From Myxococcales bacterium (lineage in GTDB: Bacteria; Myxococcota; Myxococcia; Myxococcales; JAKAPL01), in the NCBI GenBank assembly GCA_021807105.1, contig JAKAPL010000010.1:1-64000 (forward strand): a DNA stretch of 64,000 bases, in the 5' to 3' direction. Under the pieces are notes generated by a model. The model was not told the DNA's origin. It worked only from the letters and a program-made list of their open reading frames with translations, and made no database searches. Position numbers and translations under genes: made by a program. Below, in pieces: positions 33,992 to 43,883 of this stretch. How positions within the stretch are numbered: position 1 is the stretch's first letter; every line of letters starts with the position of its first letter.

Positions 33992-36913
33992 ATGGAGCCC
34001 GCGGACCTCGTCTTCTGGCGCCTGCTCCTCCTCGGCGCCGCCACCGGGACTTTCCAGACGCTCTTCGCCCGCGAGTACCTCGCGGCGTTCGCGGGGAACG
34101 AGTCCGCGCTCGCTTCGCTGCTCGGGCCCTGGCTCGCGCTGACCGCGCTCGGGGTCGCGATCGGGCGGCGCACGGGCTCGCTCGCGCGGGGGGAGCCTGC
34201 CCCTCCCCGCGACGGTTCCGCCTGGTTCTTCGCGGTGGGGCCGCTCTCGGCGCTGGCCCTCGCCGGCGCGCGGCTCCTGCCGCGGCTCTTCACGGGGGGC
34301 GCCGCGCCGGGCGGGCTCTGGGCGCTCTCCTCGGCGGCGCTCCTGCTCGCCCCGGCCTGCCTCTCTGCGGGCGCGGCCTTCGGGGCGGCCACCTCCCGGG
34401 CCTCGCCGGGGCCGCGGGCGGCCGAGACGCTCGGGCGCGGCTACGTCGGCGAGGCGATCGGCAGCGCGGCCGCGGGCGCGGCGCTCTCGCTCCTCCTGCT
34501 CGGCCGCGTGCCGCCCTTCGCGCTCGCGGGCGGCGCGGTCGCGCTCTCGACGGCCGCGGCGGTCCTCGGGTCGTCCCGCGCCCTCGCGCTCCCGGGGGTC
34601 GCACTCGCCGCCGCCCTCCTGCCCGCGGGCCCCTTCCTCCTCCGCCACCAGGCGAGCTTCCTGGCCGGCGCGACCGAGGAGCCGTCGGCGTACGGATCCG
34701 TCGTCATCGCGAAGCACGACGGGCAGACGACGGTCTTCGCCGACCGCCTGCCCGCCGGATCGAGCGGGGAGCGGTTCGCAGCGGAGGAGGCGGCGCTGCC
34801 GCTCGCCTTCGTCGGCGACCCCGGCAGGGTCGCCCTCATCGGGACGGCGCCGATCGGGACGGTCCGGCAGGCGCTGCGCCAGGGGGCCCGGCGCGTGGAC
34901 GTGCTCGTCGAGGATCCGGCGCTCGCGGCGGCGCTCCGGTCGGCGTTCCCGGACGAGTACGCGGACCCGCGCGTGCGCCTCCTCGCCGGCGACGCGCGCC
35001 GCTTCCTCGTCGCGGCCGGCCACGCCTTCGACGCGATCCTCCTGCGCACCCCCGAGCCCTCGACCGCGCAGCAGAACCGCTTCTACACCGCGGAGTTCTT
35101 CGCCGCCGCCCGCGACGCGCTCCGCCCGGGCGGCCTCTTCGCGCTCGCCCTGCCGGGCTTCTCCGAGTACGCGGCCCTCCCCCGCCGGCGGCTCTACTCC
35201 TCGGTCCGCGCGACGCTCGGCACGGCCTTTCGCTCGGTGCGCCTGCTCCCCGCGGGCGAGACGCTCTTCCTGGCCGCGCCCGAGGAGGGGCGACTCGCGC
35301 GGCCCGACCCGGCCGGCGCGATCTCCGCCGTGCTCGCCCGCCGCGGGGTCGCCCCCGTCCACGTGACGCCCGCGACGCTCGCCGTCCTCCTCTCCCCCGA
35401 GCGGCTCGCGGAGGCGGCCCGCTGGTCCTCGCTCGCCGAGCCGATCAACCGCGACCTGCGGCCGACGACCTACCGCCTCGCGCTCGATCGGATCCTCGAC
35501 GAATTCGGCGACCTCGGGGAGGGCGCGCTCCTCGTGCTGGCCGCCGCCCTCGCCCTCGGCGCGCTGCTCGCCTTCGGCCCGCGCTCGCGGCCGGTGGAGC
35601 TCGCGGTGCTGACGAGCGGCGCCGCGGGCCTCTCGGTCGAGCTGATCTCGATGCTCGCCTACCAGATCGCGACCGGCGCGCTCTACCGCGAGCTGGGGCT
35701 CCTGCTCGCCGCGTTCATGGCCGGCGCGGCCGCCGGGGCCCGCCTCTTCGCGCGCCGCGGCCGCTTCCTCCTCGCGGGCGACGCGCTCCAGGGGCTCCTC
35801 GCGGCGGGGCTCGCGCTGCTGCTCCCGCGCCTCGTCGGGAGCCCCCTCGCGGCCCGCGTCGCGCTGCCGGCCGCCGTCGCCGCCGCGGGGTTCTTCGCCG
35901 GCGGGCAGTTCGCCGCGGCCTCCCGCGCGCTCGCGCAGCCGCGCTCGCTCTACGCCGCCGACCTGCTCGGCGCGGCCGTCGCGGCGCTCGTGACGCTCCT
36001 GTTTCTCGTCCCGGCGCTGGGGCTGCCCGGCGCCCTGGTCGCGGTGGCGGCGATCAAGGTCGGGAGCGGCGCGGCGCTCCTCTCGGCGCGGCCCCGCGCG
36101 GCGGCGGGGGGCAGCCCCCTCGCGCCGCTCGTCCCGCTCTCCCTCGCCGGCTTCGTCCTCGCCGTCGCGGCCGACCCCACGGAGGTCCCGCTCTACGCCG
36201 CGGCGTTCAGCGTCGGCTACCGGGCGGCGGCGTGCGCCCTCCTCGCGGGCGTCCTGCTCGCCGCGTTCACGCCGCGCCGCGCGCGGGCCGCCTTCGCCGC
36301 GCTCGCCCGCCGCCTGGAGCCGCTGCGGCGCGCGACGGGCCTCGCGTGGGCGCGCCTCGCGACGTTCGTCCTGCTCCTGCCCATCGCCGCCTTCCCCGTG
36401 GGCCGCTGCTACTTCCAGATCCCCTTCCTCTTCTGCCACGTCTGCCCGCGCCGCTGCCCGTTCGGGGTCTTCCGCCCGTATGCCGTGCCCGTCGCGCTCC
36501 TCGGGAACCTCGGCGACCGCCGCTTCTGCGAGCGGGTCTGCCCCCTGGGGAGCGCGCAGGCGGCCGTCGAGAGCGTCCGCCCCGGGCGGGCGCGCCGGCG
36601 GCCGGCGCTCGCGAAGGTGCGGCTCGCCGTCCTCGTCTTCGCCGCCGTGGCCTACTTCCTCGTCGAGCGCGGCCACGGCCCGGGCCTCGAAGGGACCGGG
36701 CTCTACGCCGTGCTGGCCCGCGGCGCGTTCCTCCCGTCCCTCTGGGTGATCACCGCCATGGCCCTGCTCCTGCTCCTCGCCCTGTTCGTGCGCCGCCCGT
36801 TCTGCGACGCCCTCTGCCCCATCGGCGCGGCCTCCTCGCTCCTCGCCCCGGTCGAGGAGGGGCTCGTCCGCCTCCGCCTCCCGCGGCGCGAGCCCGCCCC
36901 GGAGGGGCCATGA
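33992..36913 (+). CDS. Integral-membrane spermidine-synthase-like protein fused to a polyferredoxin-like domain
   Basis: The 973-residue protein has several N-terminal helices (about residues 1-220). An SpeE-like Rossmann domain follows at about 225-430 (GSVVIAKHDGQTTVFADRLP, DAILLRTPEPSTAQQNRFYT). More helices span about 500-790 (GAAGLSVELISMLAYQIATG). The C-terminal part is NapH-like, with Cys clusters FCHVCPRRCPFGVF, CERVCPLGS and CDALCPIGA that could bind iron-sulfur clusters. Catalytic residues of spermidine synthase are not clear, so the domain may be a binding or methyltransferase-like module. The stop overlaps the radical SAM start (ATGA), implying a joint function, perhaps electron supply. 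Confidence 0.78.
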   Translation: MEPADLVFWRLLLLGAATGTFQTLFAREYLAAFAGNESALASLLGPWLALTALGVAIGRRTGSLARGEPAPPRDGSAWFFAVGPLSALALAGARLLPRLFTGGAAPGGLWALSSAALLLAPACLSAGAAFGAATSRASPGPRAAETLGRGYVGEAIGSAAAGAALSLLLLGRVPPFALAGGAVALSTAAAVLGSSRALALPGVALAAALLPAGPFLLRHQASFLAGATEEPSAYGSVVIAKHDGQTTVFADRLPAGSSGERFAAEEAALPLAFVGDPGRVALIGTAPIGTVRQALRQGARRVDVLVEDPALAAALRSAFPDEYADPRVRLLAGDARRFLVAAGHAFDAILLRTPEPSTAQQNRFYTAEFFAAARDALRPGGLFALALPGFSEYAALPRRRLYSSVRATLGTAFRSVRLLPAGETLFLAAPEEGRLARPDPAGAISAVLARRGVAPVHVTPATLAVLLSPERLAEAARWSSLAEPINRDLRPTTYRLALDRILDEFGDLGEGALLVLAAALALGALLAFGPRSRPVELAVLTSGAAGLSVELISMLAYQIATGALYRELGLLLAAFMAGAAAGARLFARRGRFLLAGDALQGLLAAGLALLLPRLVGSPLAARVALPAAVAAAGFFAGGQFAAASRALAQPRSLYAADLLGAAVAALVTLLFLVPALGLPGALVAVAAIKVGSGAALLSARPRAAAGGSPLAPLVPLSLAGFVLAVAADPTEVPLYAAAFSVGYRAAACALLAGVLLAAFTPRRARAAFAALARRLEPLRRATGLAWARLATFVLLLPIAAFPVGRCYFQIPFLFCHVCPRRCPFGVFRPYAVPVALLGNLGDRRFCERVCPLGSAQAAVESVRPGRARRRPALAKVRLAVLVFAAVAYFLVERGHGPGLEGTGLYAVLARGAFLPSLWVITAMALLLLLALFVRRPFCDALCPIGAASSLLAPVEEGLVRLRLPRREPAPEGP

Positions 36914-38061
36914 GGCGCGCCTTCCTCAAGAAGTGCGCCGCGGCCGGCGGCCTCGCGCTGCTCGGCCCCTCCGCGTGGAAGGAGCTCTTCATGGGCGAAG
37001 GCGCGCCGGGGCTCGACATGGGGTTTCGCGACGACGCGCCCGAGAAGCTCGACCGCTTCTCGCGGCCGGCGGCCTTCGCCGTGCGCAGGGGGAGGCTCGT
37101 CCAGTGCGTGCTCTGCCCCCACGCCTGCATCCTCGGCGAGAACGATCGCGGCTACTGCCGCACGCGGGTCGTGAAGGACGGCGTGCTCCAGACCGTCGCC
37201 TACGGCAACCTCTGCACCGCGGCCCTCGACCCGGTGGAGAAGAAGCCGCTCTACCACTTTCTGCCTGGCCGGCCGATCCTCTCGGTGGCCATCGGCGGCT
37301 GCAACCTGCGCTGCCTCAACTGCCAGAACTGGGAGATCTCGCAGAGGCGGCCCGCGGAGGTGGCCGAGCAGGAGGCGTTCCCCGAGGAGCTGGTGGAGCT
37401 CGCCGTCCGGCGGAAGATCCCGCTGCTCGCCTACACCTACTCCGAGCCGATCGTCTGGTACGAGTACGTCCGCGACACGGCGGCGCTCGCGCGCAGACGG
37501 GGGCTGCGCAACGTCCTGGTGACCGCGGGGTTCATCCATCCGCGGCCGCTGCGCGAGCTCTGCCCGTCCATCGACGCGGTGACGCTCGACGTGAAGGCGC
37601 TCACCCCCGCGCTCTTCCGCCGGATCTCGACCGCCCGCGTCGAGCCGGTCCTGCGCGCCCTCCGGATCCTCCGGGAGGAGGGGGTCTGGGTCGAGGTGAG
37701 CTTCCTGATGGTGCCGACGCTCTCCGACTCGCCGGACGAGATCGGCCGCTTCGCCGGCTGGGTCGCCGAGAACCTCGGACCGGGGACGCCGCTGCACCTC
37801 CTCCGTTTCCATCCGGCGAACCGACTCCTGCAGCTCCCGCCGACGCCGATCGAGGAGATGGAGCAGGCGCGGCGGCGGGCCCGCGAGTCCGGCCTCGACT
37901 TCGTCTACCTGGGCAACGTGGCGGGCCGCGAGGCCGGCTCGACCTACTGCCCCCGCGACGGCCGGCTCCTCATCGAGCGCGACGGCATGGAGGTCGTCGA
38001 GAACCACCTCGTCGGCGGCCGCTGCCCCTGCGGCGAGGTCATCCCCGGCGTCTTCACCTAA
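36910..38061 (+). CDS. AmmeMemoRadiSam-type radical SAM enzyme with Tat-like leader
   Basis: The 383-residue protein begins MRRAFLKKCAAAGGLALLGP, a twin-arginine-like signal. The N-terminal Cys motif VLCPHACILGENDRGYCRTR precedes the radical SAM cluster GGCNLRCLNCQNWE (CxxxCxxC). The barrel continues with AYTYSEPIVWYEYV and LVTAGFIHPRPLRELCPS. The tail has a rubredoxin-like Cys set (STYCPRDGRLLI, GRCPCGEVIPG). This matches the PflA-like enzyme of the AmmeMemoRadiSam group, whose reaction I cannot state. A Tat leader implies export of a folded iron-sulfur protein. It overlaps the upstream membrane protein and precedes AMMECR1. Confidence 0.88.
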   Translation: MRRAFLKKCAAAGGLALLGPSAWKELFMGEGAPGLDMGFRDDAPEKLDRFSRPAAFAVRRGRLVQCVLCPHACILGENDRGYCRTRVVKDGVLQTVAYGNLCTAALDPVEKKPLYHFLPGRPILSVAIGGCNLRCLNCQNWEISQRRPAEVAEQEAFPEELVELAVRRKIPLLAYTYSEPIVWYEYVRDTAALARRRGLRNVLVTAGFIHPRPLRELCPSIDAVTLDVKALTPALFRRISTARVEPVLRALRILREEGVWVEVSFLMVPTLSDSPDEIGRFAGWVAENLGPGTPLHLLRFHPANRLLQLPPTPIEEMEQARRRARESGLDFVYLGNVAGREAGSTYCPRDGRLLIERDGMEVVENHLVGGRCPCGEVIPGVFT

Positions 38062-38080
38062 CCCCTCAAGGAGCCATCGG

Positions 38081-38896
38081 ATGGAGCCCACGAGACCGAA
38101 CGCGCCGGAGCGCCGGGAGGCAGGCTCCCTCTCCATCGATCGCCTCCCGCCTCTGCGCCCCTGCGCGCCGTCCCACCTCCGGGGAGGCGCCCGGCCGCCC
38201 CGGCGCCTCCCCGGCCTGCTCCTCGCGCTCCTCGGCCTCGCCTGCAGCCGCCAGAAGGCCGCCGCCGCGCCCTCCGGTCCCCGGCTCGATCGGACCCTTT
38301 CGGCCCCCGAGGGACGCTTCGAGCTGCTCGCGGGCGAGCAGGAGGCGCTCCTCGGGCTCGCCCGCCGGGCCGTCGCCGCCGCGGCCGCCGGCGGCGAGCC
38401 GGTCGCGCCCGACGCCGAGCTCCTCCGCCGCTTCCCGCGGCTCGCCGCGACGCGGGCGGCGTTCGTGACCCTCAAGGAGGGGGGGGAGCTGCGCGGCTGC
38501 ATCGGGAGCCTCGTCGCGCACGAGCCGCTCGCCGCGGACGTCGCCCAGAACGCCCTCTTCGCGGCGCGCTACGACAGCCGCTTCACGCCGGTCCGCCCCG
38601 AGGAGGTGGCGGGGATCGAGATCTCGATCTCGGTCCTCGACGTCCCGCGGCCGCTCCCGCTCGCGGGGGAGGCCTTGCTCGTCGCCCTCGCGAAGGACCA
38701 TCCCGGCGTCATCCTCGACGTCGGCGGCCGCCGCTCGACGTTCCTCCCCGAGGTCTGGGAGGAGCTCCCCGCGCCGGCGCCGTTCCTCGCCGCCCTCTGC
38801 CGCAAGCAGGGCTCGCCGGAGGATTGCTGGCGGCGGCCGGAGGCGCGCTTCCAGAGCTACGGCGCGCAGTACTTCGGGGAGGAGAGGAGGCGATGA
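38081..38896 (+). CDS. AMMECR1-domain protein with signal-like leader
   Basis: The 271-residue protein starts at ATG 38081 behind AAGGAG. After a long basic N-terminal region comes LPGLLLALLGLACSRQKA, a hydrophobic segment ending in Cys; the lipobox is imperfect. Residues about 80-270 are an AMMECR1 domain with the signature LRGCIGSLVAHEPLAADVAQ, followed by SRFTPVRPEE and RRSTFLPEVWEELP. AMMECR1, Memo and a radical SAM enzyme often cluster; no Memo gene is present here. The leader suggests it acts outside the cytoplasm, as does the Tat-like leader of its neighbour. Confidence 0.85.
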   Translation: MEPTRPNAPERREAGSLSIDRLPPLRPCAPSHLRGGARPPRRLPGLLLALLGLACSRQKAAAAPSGPRLDRTLSAPEGRFELLAGEQEALLGLARRAVAAAAAGGEPVAPDAELLRRFPRLAATRAAFVTLKEGGELRGCIGSLVAHEPLAADVAQNALFAARYDSRFTPVRPEEVAGIEISISVLDVPRPLPLAGEALLVALAKDHPGVILDVGGRRSTFLPEVWEELPAPAPFLAALCRKQGSPEDCWRRPEARFQSYGAQYFGEERRR

Positions 38897-38968
38897 GCGC
38901 CGGGCCCCTGGAAACCCCTCCGGCCCTCCGCTACATTCCCGGGCTCCCCCGTCCTCCCCTGGTGAACC

Positions 38969-39814
38969 ATGCAGCCTGGACCTGAAGCTCGTCTCCTCGC
39001 GCCGCTCCTCCTGAGCCTCTCCGGCTGTTGGGTGAGCTCCCAGCACGGCGACATCATCGATCAGCGCCTCCAGGCGCTCGAGGCCGACAGCCAGGACCAG
39101 AGGAAGGCCATCGCCGATCAGGAGCGGCGGCTCCTCGCGAAGATCGAGCAGACGCGGGCGGCGCTCGACCGGCTCAACAGCGGGACGCATCGCTCGGGCG
39201 CCGACCTCGACGCGCGGCTCGACGATCTGACCGAGAAGCTCCACGAGCTGCAAGGGGAGCTCTCCGAGGCGCTCCACCACCTCCAGGGTCTCGCCGCGGC
39301 CCAGAAGGCCAACTCGACCGAGGTGGACCAGAAGCTCGCCGCGGCGCTGGGATCACAGGCCCTCGCGCAGGTCGACGCCCGGGAGAAGGCGATGAAGCTC
39401 GCGCCGCCGGACCGCGCGGGGCTGTTCGCGGTCGCCTTCCAGCAGTACGGGGCGGGCGCTTACGAGGTGGCCGGGCAGCTCTTCCAGGAGTACCTGCGGC
39501 GCTATCCGAAGGACGCGAAGGACGGGGACGCGCAGTTCTTCGTCGCGGAGTCGTCGTTCCACGCCGGGCAGTACAAGCAGGCCGCCCTGGGGTACCAGAA
39601 GGTCGTCGACGCGTATGGCCGGAGCGACAAGGTCTGCGACGCCCGCCTCGGTCTGGGCGCGAGCCTCGCGGCGCTGAAGATGCGCCCGGAGGCGAAGCTC
39701 GCGTATCAGGAGACCTTGCGGCGCTGCGGCGGGAAGATCGCGGTGGCGAGGCAGGCCCGGCACGCCCTGGCCGCCCTGGGGAGCCATCGGTCCGCCAAGC
39801 ACCGGCGGCGCTGA
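38969..39814 (+). CDS. CpoB/YbgF-like periplasmic TPR protein
   Basis: This 281-residue protein has a lipoprotein-type leader (APLLLSLSGCWVSS), a long coiled coil (about residues 28-115, QRLQALEADSQDQRKAIADQ) and C-terminal TPR repeats (AFQQYGAGAYEVAGQLFQEY, YLRRYPKDAKDGDAQFFVAE, FHAGQYKQAALGYQKVVDAY). This is the architecture of CpoB, which coordinates cell wall synthesis with Tol-Pal constriction. The tol-pal genes themselves are not in the window, so the specific role is inferred from layout. A promoter for the next gene overlaps its 3' end. Confidence 0.75.
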   Translation: MQPGPEARLLAPLLLSLSGCWVSSQHGDIIDQRLQALEADSQDQRKAIADQERRLLAKIEQTRAALDRLNSGTHRSGADLDARLDDLTEKLHELQGELSEALHHLQGLAAAQKANSTEVDQKLAAALGSQALAQVDAREKAMKLAPPDRAGLFAVAFQQYGAGAYEVAGQLFQEYLRRYPKDAKDGDAQFFVAESSFHAGQYKQAALGYQKVVDAYGRSDKVCDARLGLGASLAALKMRPEAKLAYQETLRRCGGKIAVARQARHALAALGSHRSAKHRRR

Positions 39815-39840
39815 CCTCGCGGCGCGGATCGGCGTAGAAT
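39811..39840 (+). promoter_or_regulatory. Predicted promoter for the PAS-HisKA gene
   Basis: CTGACC (39811-39816), an 18-bp spacer and TAGAAT (39835-39840), ten bases before ATG 39851. The 5' leader would be very short. This is a consensus match only. Confidence 0.4.
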
Positions 39841-39850
39841 CTCCTCACGG

Positions 39851-40585
39851 ATGAACGAGACGGAGCAGGACGGGCTGTCGCGCCTGGGCGACGGGGCGGG
39901 GGATCGCCTGCTGCGGCACCTGCTCCACGCCGCGCACGACGGGATCGTCGTCGCGGGCCCGGACGACGTCGTGCAGATCTTCAACCCGGCGGCCGAACGG
40001 CTGTTCGGCCGGCCTGCCTCCGGCGTCATCGGGTCGCTCCCGCTCGATCGGCTCTTCCCCCCGGGGGCGTGGACCCACCTGCGCCGCCATCTCTCGCGCG
40101 CGAGCGGCGGCCCGATCGAGGCCGAGGCGCTCGACGCCTCCGGCGATCGCGTCCCGATCGACCTGTCGCTCCAGCCGCTGGCCGGCGCCGGCATGGCCTG
40201 GATCGTCTGTGGCCTGCACGATCGGCGCCCCCGGGCCGCGCTCGAGGAACGTCTCGCCCGCGCCGAGACGCAGCTCCGGATGGGGCTGCGCCCGGCGATG
40301 CTCTCCGAGCTGGCGGCGGCGGTGGCCCACGAGCTGAACCAGCCGCTCACCGCGATCTATGGGAACGCGGAGCTGGTCCGGCGGAAGATGGTCGAGGGGA
40401 CGCCGGAGGCCGCGCGGCTCGACTCGCTGCTGGCGGAGGCGGACCGGATGGCGGAGGCGATCCGCAGGATCGGCAGCGTCACGCGGTACGCGACGAAACC
40501 CTACGTCGGCCAGTCGCGGATCATGGATCTCGACCGGCCTGGCGACACGGGGCCGCGAGACCCTCCGGACGGCGAGGAGCCGTAG
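39851..40585 (+). CDS. PAS-HisKA protein lacking a HATPase domain
   Basis: The 244-residue cytoplasmic protein has a PAS domain (about residues 20-135; LLHAAHDGIVVAGPDDVVQI, AAERLFGRPASGVIG) and a HisKA dimerisation helix with the phospho-acceptor His in AAAVAHELNQPLTAIYGNAE. It ends about 70 residues later, after TKPYVGQSRIMDLDR, with no N, G1, F or G2 boxes. The downstream reading frames show none either, so this looks like a native short form rather than a frameshift. It may receive phosphate from another kinase or act as a dimeric adaptor. The sigma-54 activator follows 96 bases downstream. Confidence 0.78.
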   Translation: MNETEQDGLSRLGDGAGDRLLRHLLHAAHDGIVVAGPDDVVQIFNPAAERLFGRPASGVIGSLPLDRLFPPGAWTHLRRHLSRASGGPIEAEALDASGDRVPIDLSLQPLAGAGMAWIVCGLHDRRPRAALEERLARAETQLRMGLRPAMLSELAAAVAHELNQPLTAIYGNAELVRRKMVEGTPEAARLDSLLAEADRMAEAIRRIGSVTRYATKPYVGQSRIMDLDRPGDTGPRDPPDGEEP

Positions 40586-40669
40586 GCGATCGTCGCGCTC
40601 GGCCCGGGCCCCCTGGCGGGCTCCTGCCCCCCGGCGTTCCCCCGATCGGCTTCCCCCGGTCAACCCGGG

Positions 40670-40675
40670 TATACT
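40670..40675 (+). promoter_or_regulatory. -10 element for the FHA/sigma-54 activator, leaderless
   Basis: TATACT lies six bases before GTG 40682, so transcription would start at the codon. No good -35 hexamer is seen 16-18 bp upstream. The same six-base spacing occurs at coaX and arsR. Confidence 0.4.
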
Positions 40676-40681
40676 CCCCCG

Positions 40682-42124
<1,443 letters not shown>

Positions 42125-42222
42125 GCCCGCCGGGGCGGCCTGCGGGCTGTCCCCCTCTCTTCACGCGGCGAGGCGGCGGCGCGATCCCCGAACGGGATCC
42201 TCGACCGGAGGCGGGCTCCTCC

Positions 42223-43650
42223 TCACGGCCCCCGCCGCAGGATGAGCGGGTCCGCGCCCATGGCCTCCCCGGTGATCGCCCCCGCCGCGTAGAGGCCGGC
42301 GTCCGCGCCCCCCGCGATCGCGTGGATCGAGAGCGTCAGGATCGGCAGCGGCTCCGGCGTGTAATAACCGTCCAGCCCGTCGAGGAGGGTCGGATCCGCC
42401 GGGCAGTACGCCGGGTTCGGGCAGGAGGCGATCGCGATCGCGTCGCACTGGGCTTGCCCGAGGATCGACGCCGCGAGGACGCGGCCGGTCTCGGGCTCGG
42501 CGACCGCGGTGAGCGCCGCGGCCGCGGGGAACCCGGGCAGCGGGGCGAGCCCGCCGTCCGCGAGCGCATACGCCGTCGCGTTGCCGCAGCCGTCGTCGCC
42601 GACCACGACGAGGTCGCCCGCCGGCCCCTCCGCGAGGTCGGAGAGCTGCCCGCCGTCGAGCGCCGCGATCTCCTCGTAGCCGCCGTCCCCCCGGACGAGC
42701 AGCCGCGGCCCACCCGTCCCCTGCGCGAGCAGGTAGACCGGCCCGCCCGCCGCCCCCACCAGCCGGAACGGCCGCGCGATGTCCGCCGGCAGCCCCTCCG
42801 CGACCACGCCCCCGTCCGGGATCACGTGCAAGGCGACGCCATGGGTGAAGGTCGGGTCGACGCCGACCGCGACCTCCTCGCCGGGCGCGAGCCGGAGGAC
42901 GGAGAGGAGCGAGCCGGTCGCCGGGCCGCCGTCGAGCGCCACCGGGACGAGACCTCCATCGATCGTCCCGGCGAGCAGAAGCCCCGTGCCCGCGTCCGAC
43001 CGGCCGGCCGCGAGCAGGTCGCCCGCCGTGTTCGCCCAGACCCCGTAGAGCGCCTCCGAGACCTCGCTGCCCGCGACCGGCGTCCACGCGGGGGCCGGGC
43101 CGGCCGAGCGCGTGACCACCACGCCGTGGCCCTTGCCGTTGCCGGCCGCGACGAGCACCTGCGCGCAGGGCGCGGCCAGCGAGTACAGCTCGGAGACCTC
43201 GCCCGTGACGACCTCCTCGACCCACGGGCCCGGGGGCGGCGATCCGCCGTCCCCGGAGGAGGCACCGCCGCTCGCGCCCCCGCTGCTCCCGCCGCTCGCG
43301 CCCCCGCTGCTCCCGCCGGACACGCAGGGGTCGCCCGCGTCCGTCTCCAGAAAGAGCGGCAGGCAGAGCCCCGAGGTCGGGTCGCAGGTCGCGACCGTGT
43401 ACTCGACGCCGTTCGGACAGGTCACCGTGCAGCAGGGGACCGTCACCGAGCAGGAATCGCCCTCGTTCGCGCACGACGCGCCGCTGCTCCCTGACGAAGA
43501 GGAGGATCCCACGTCGGGGAGCCCCGCGTCCCCGGCCGGCGCCGCCCCCGCGTCGCCGCCGGGGGCTCCCCCCGGCGCGTAGCCTCCGGTGCAGCCGGTG
43601 AGGGTGAAGGCTCCGAGGAGGGCGATGGAAGAGGCGACGGATCGAATCAT
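42223..43650 (-). CDS. Cell-surface lipoprotein, unknown
   Basis: The 475-residue protein starts MIRSVASSIALLGAFTLTGC, a clear lipobox. A Ser/Gly/Ala-rich spacer, a Cys cluster (SCSVTVPCCTVTCPNGVEYT) and a second linker (GGSSGGASGGSSGGASGG) follow. The C-terminal 300 residues form repeated beta blades of the type LYSLAAPCAQVLVAAGNGKG and LYGVWANTAGDLLAAGRSDA, suggesting a beta-propeller. ATG 43650 was chosen over upstream starts because the signal begins there. TAGGAT lies eight bases upstream on its strand. Function is unknown. Confidence 0.78.
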   Translation of the reverse strand: MIRSVASSIALLGAFTLTGCTGGYAPGGAPGGDAGAAPAGDAGLPDVGSSSSSGSSGASCANEGDSCSVTVPCCTVTCPNGVEYTVATCDPTSGLCLPLFLETDAGDPCVSGGSSGGASGGSSGGASGGASSGDGGSPPPGPWVEEVVTGEVSELYSLAAPCAQVLVAAGNGKGHGVVVTRSAGPAPAWTPVAGSEVSEALYGVWANTAGDLLAAGRSDAGTGLLLAGTIDGGLVPVALDGGPATGSLLSVLRLAPGEEVAVGVDPTFTHGVALHVIPDGGVVAEGLPADIARPFRLVGAAGGPVYLLAQGTGGPRLLVRGDGGYEEIAALDGGQLSDLAEGPAGDLVVVGDDGCGNATAYALADGGLAPLPGFPAAAALTAVAEPETGRVLAASILGQAQCDAIAIASCPNPAYCPADPTLLDGLDGYYTPEPLPILTLSIHAIAGGADAGLYAAGAITGEAMGADPLILRRGP

Positions 43651-43883
43651 GTCGGGCCATCCTAGTCGCCCTTGGAAGAGAACGAAAACCGGCGAGGCGC
43701 GGGAGGCTCGTCGCGCGTCGATCCCCGCGCTCGCCCGTGGTCTGCCTGCCGGGCGCCGCTGGAGGGCCGCCTCCGCGCGCGACGCCGCCCGGCCCCGCGG
43801 CCCGCGGGATCCCATGGGCGAGGGTTTGACGGGGGGCCGGCGCGGGGCTCGCCCGGTGGTCATGCCCACCCGCGGTCCAGGCA

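Noticed and set aside
33899-36676. 925-aa minus-strand ORF rich in Arg/Glu/Gly
   Set aside because: Typical antisense shadow in high-GC DNA opposite the membrane fusion gene; no domains or plausible composition.
33535-38061. 1508-aa plus-strand ORF spanning the minisatellite to the radical SAM gene
   Set aside because: Most of it is an out-of-frame shadow of the 973-aa membrane protein; only 36910-38061 is real coding in this frame.
33992-38968. A Memo gene completing the AmmeMemoRadiSam trio
   Set aside because: No ORF with Memo-like features lies in or next to the cluster; it may be elsewhere in the genome.
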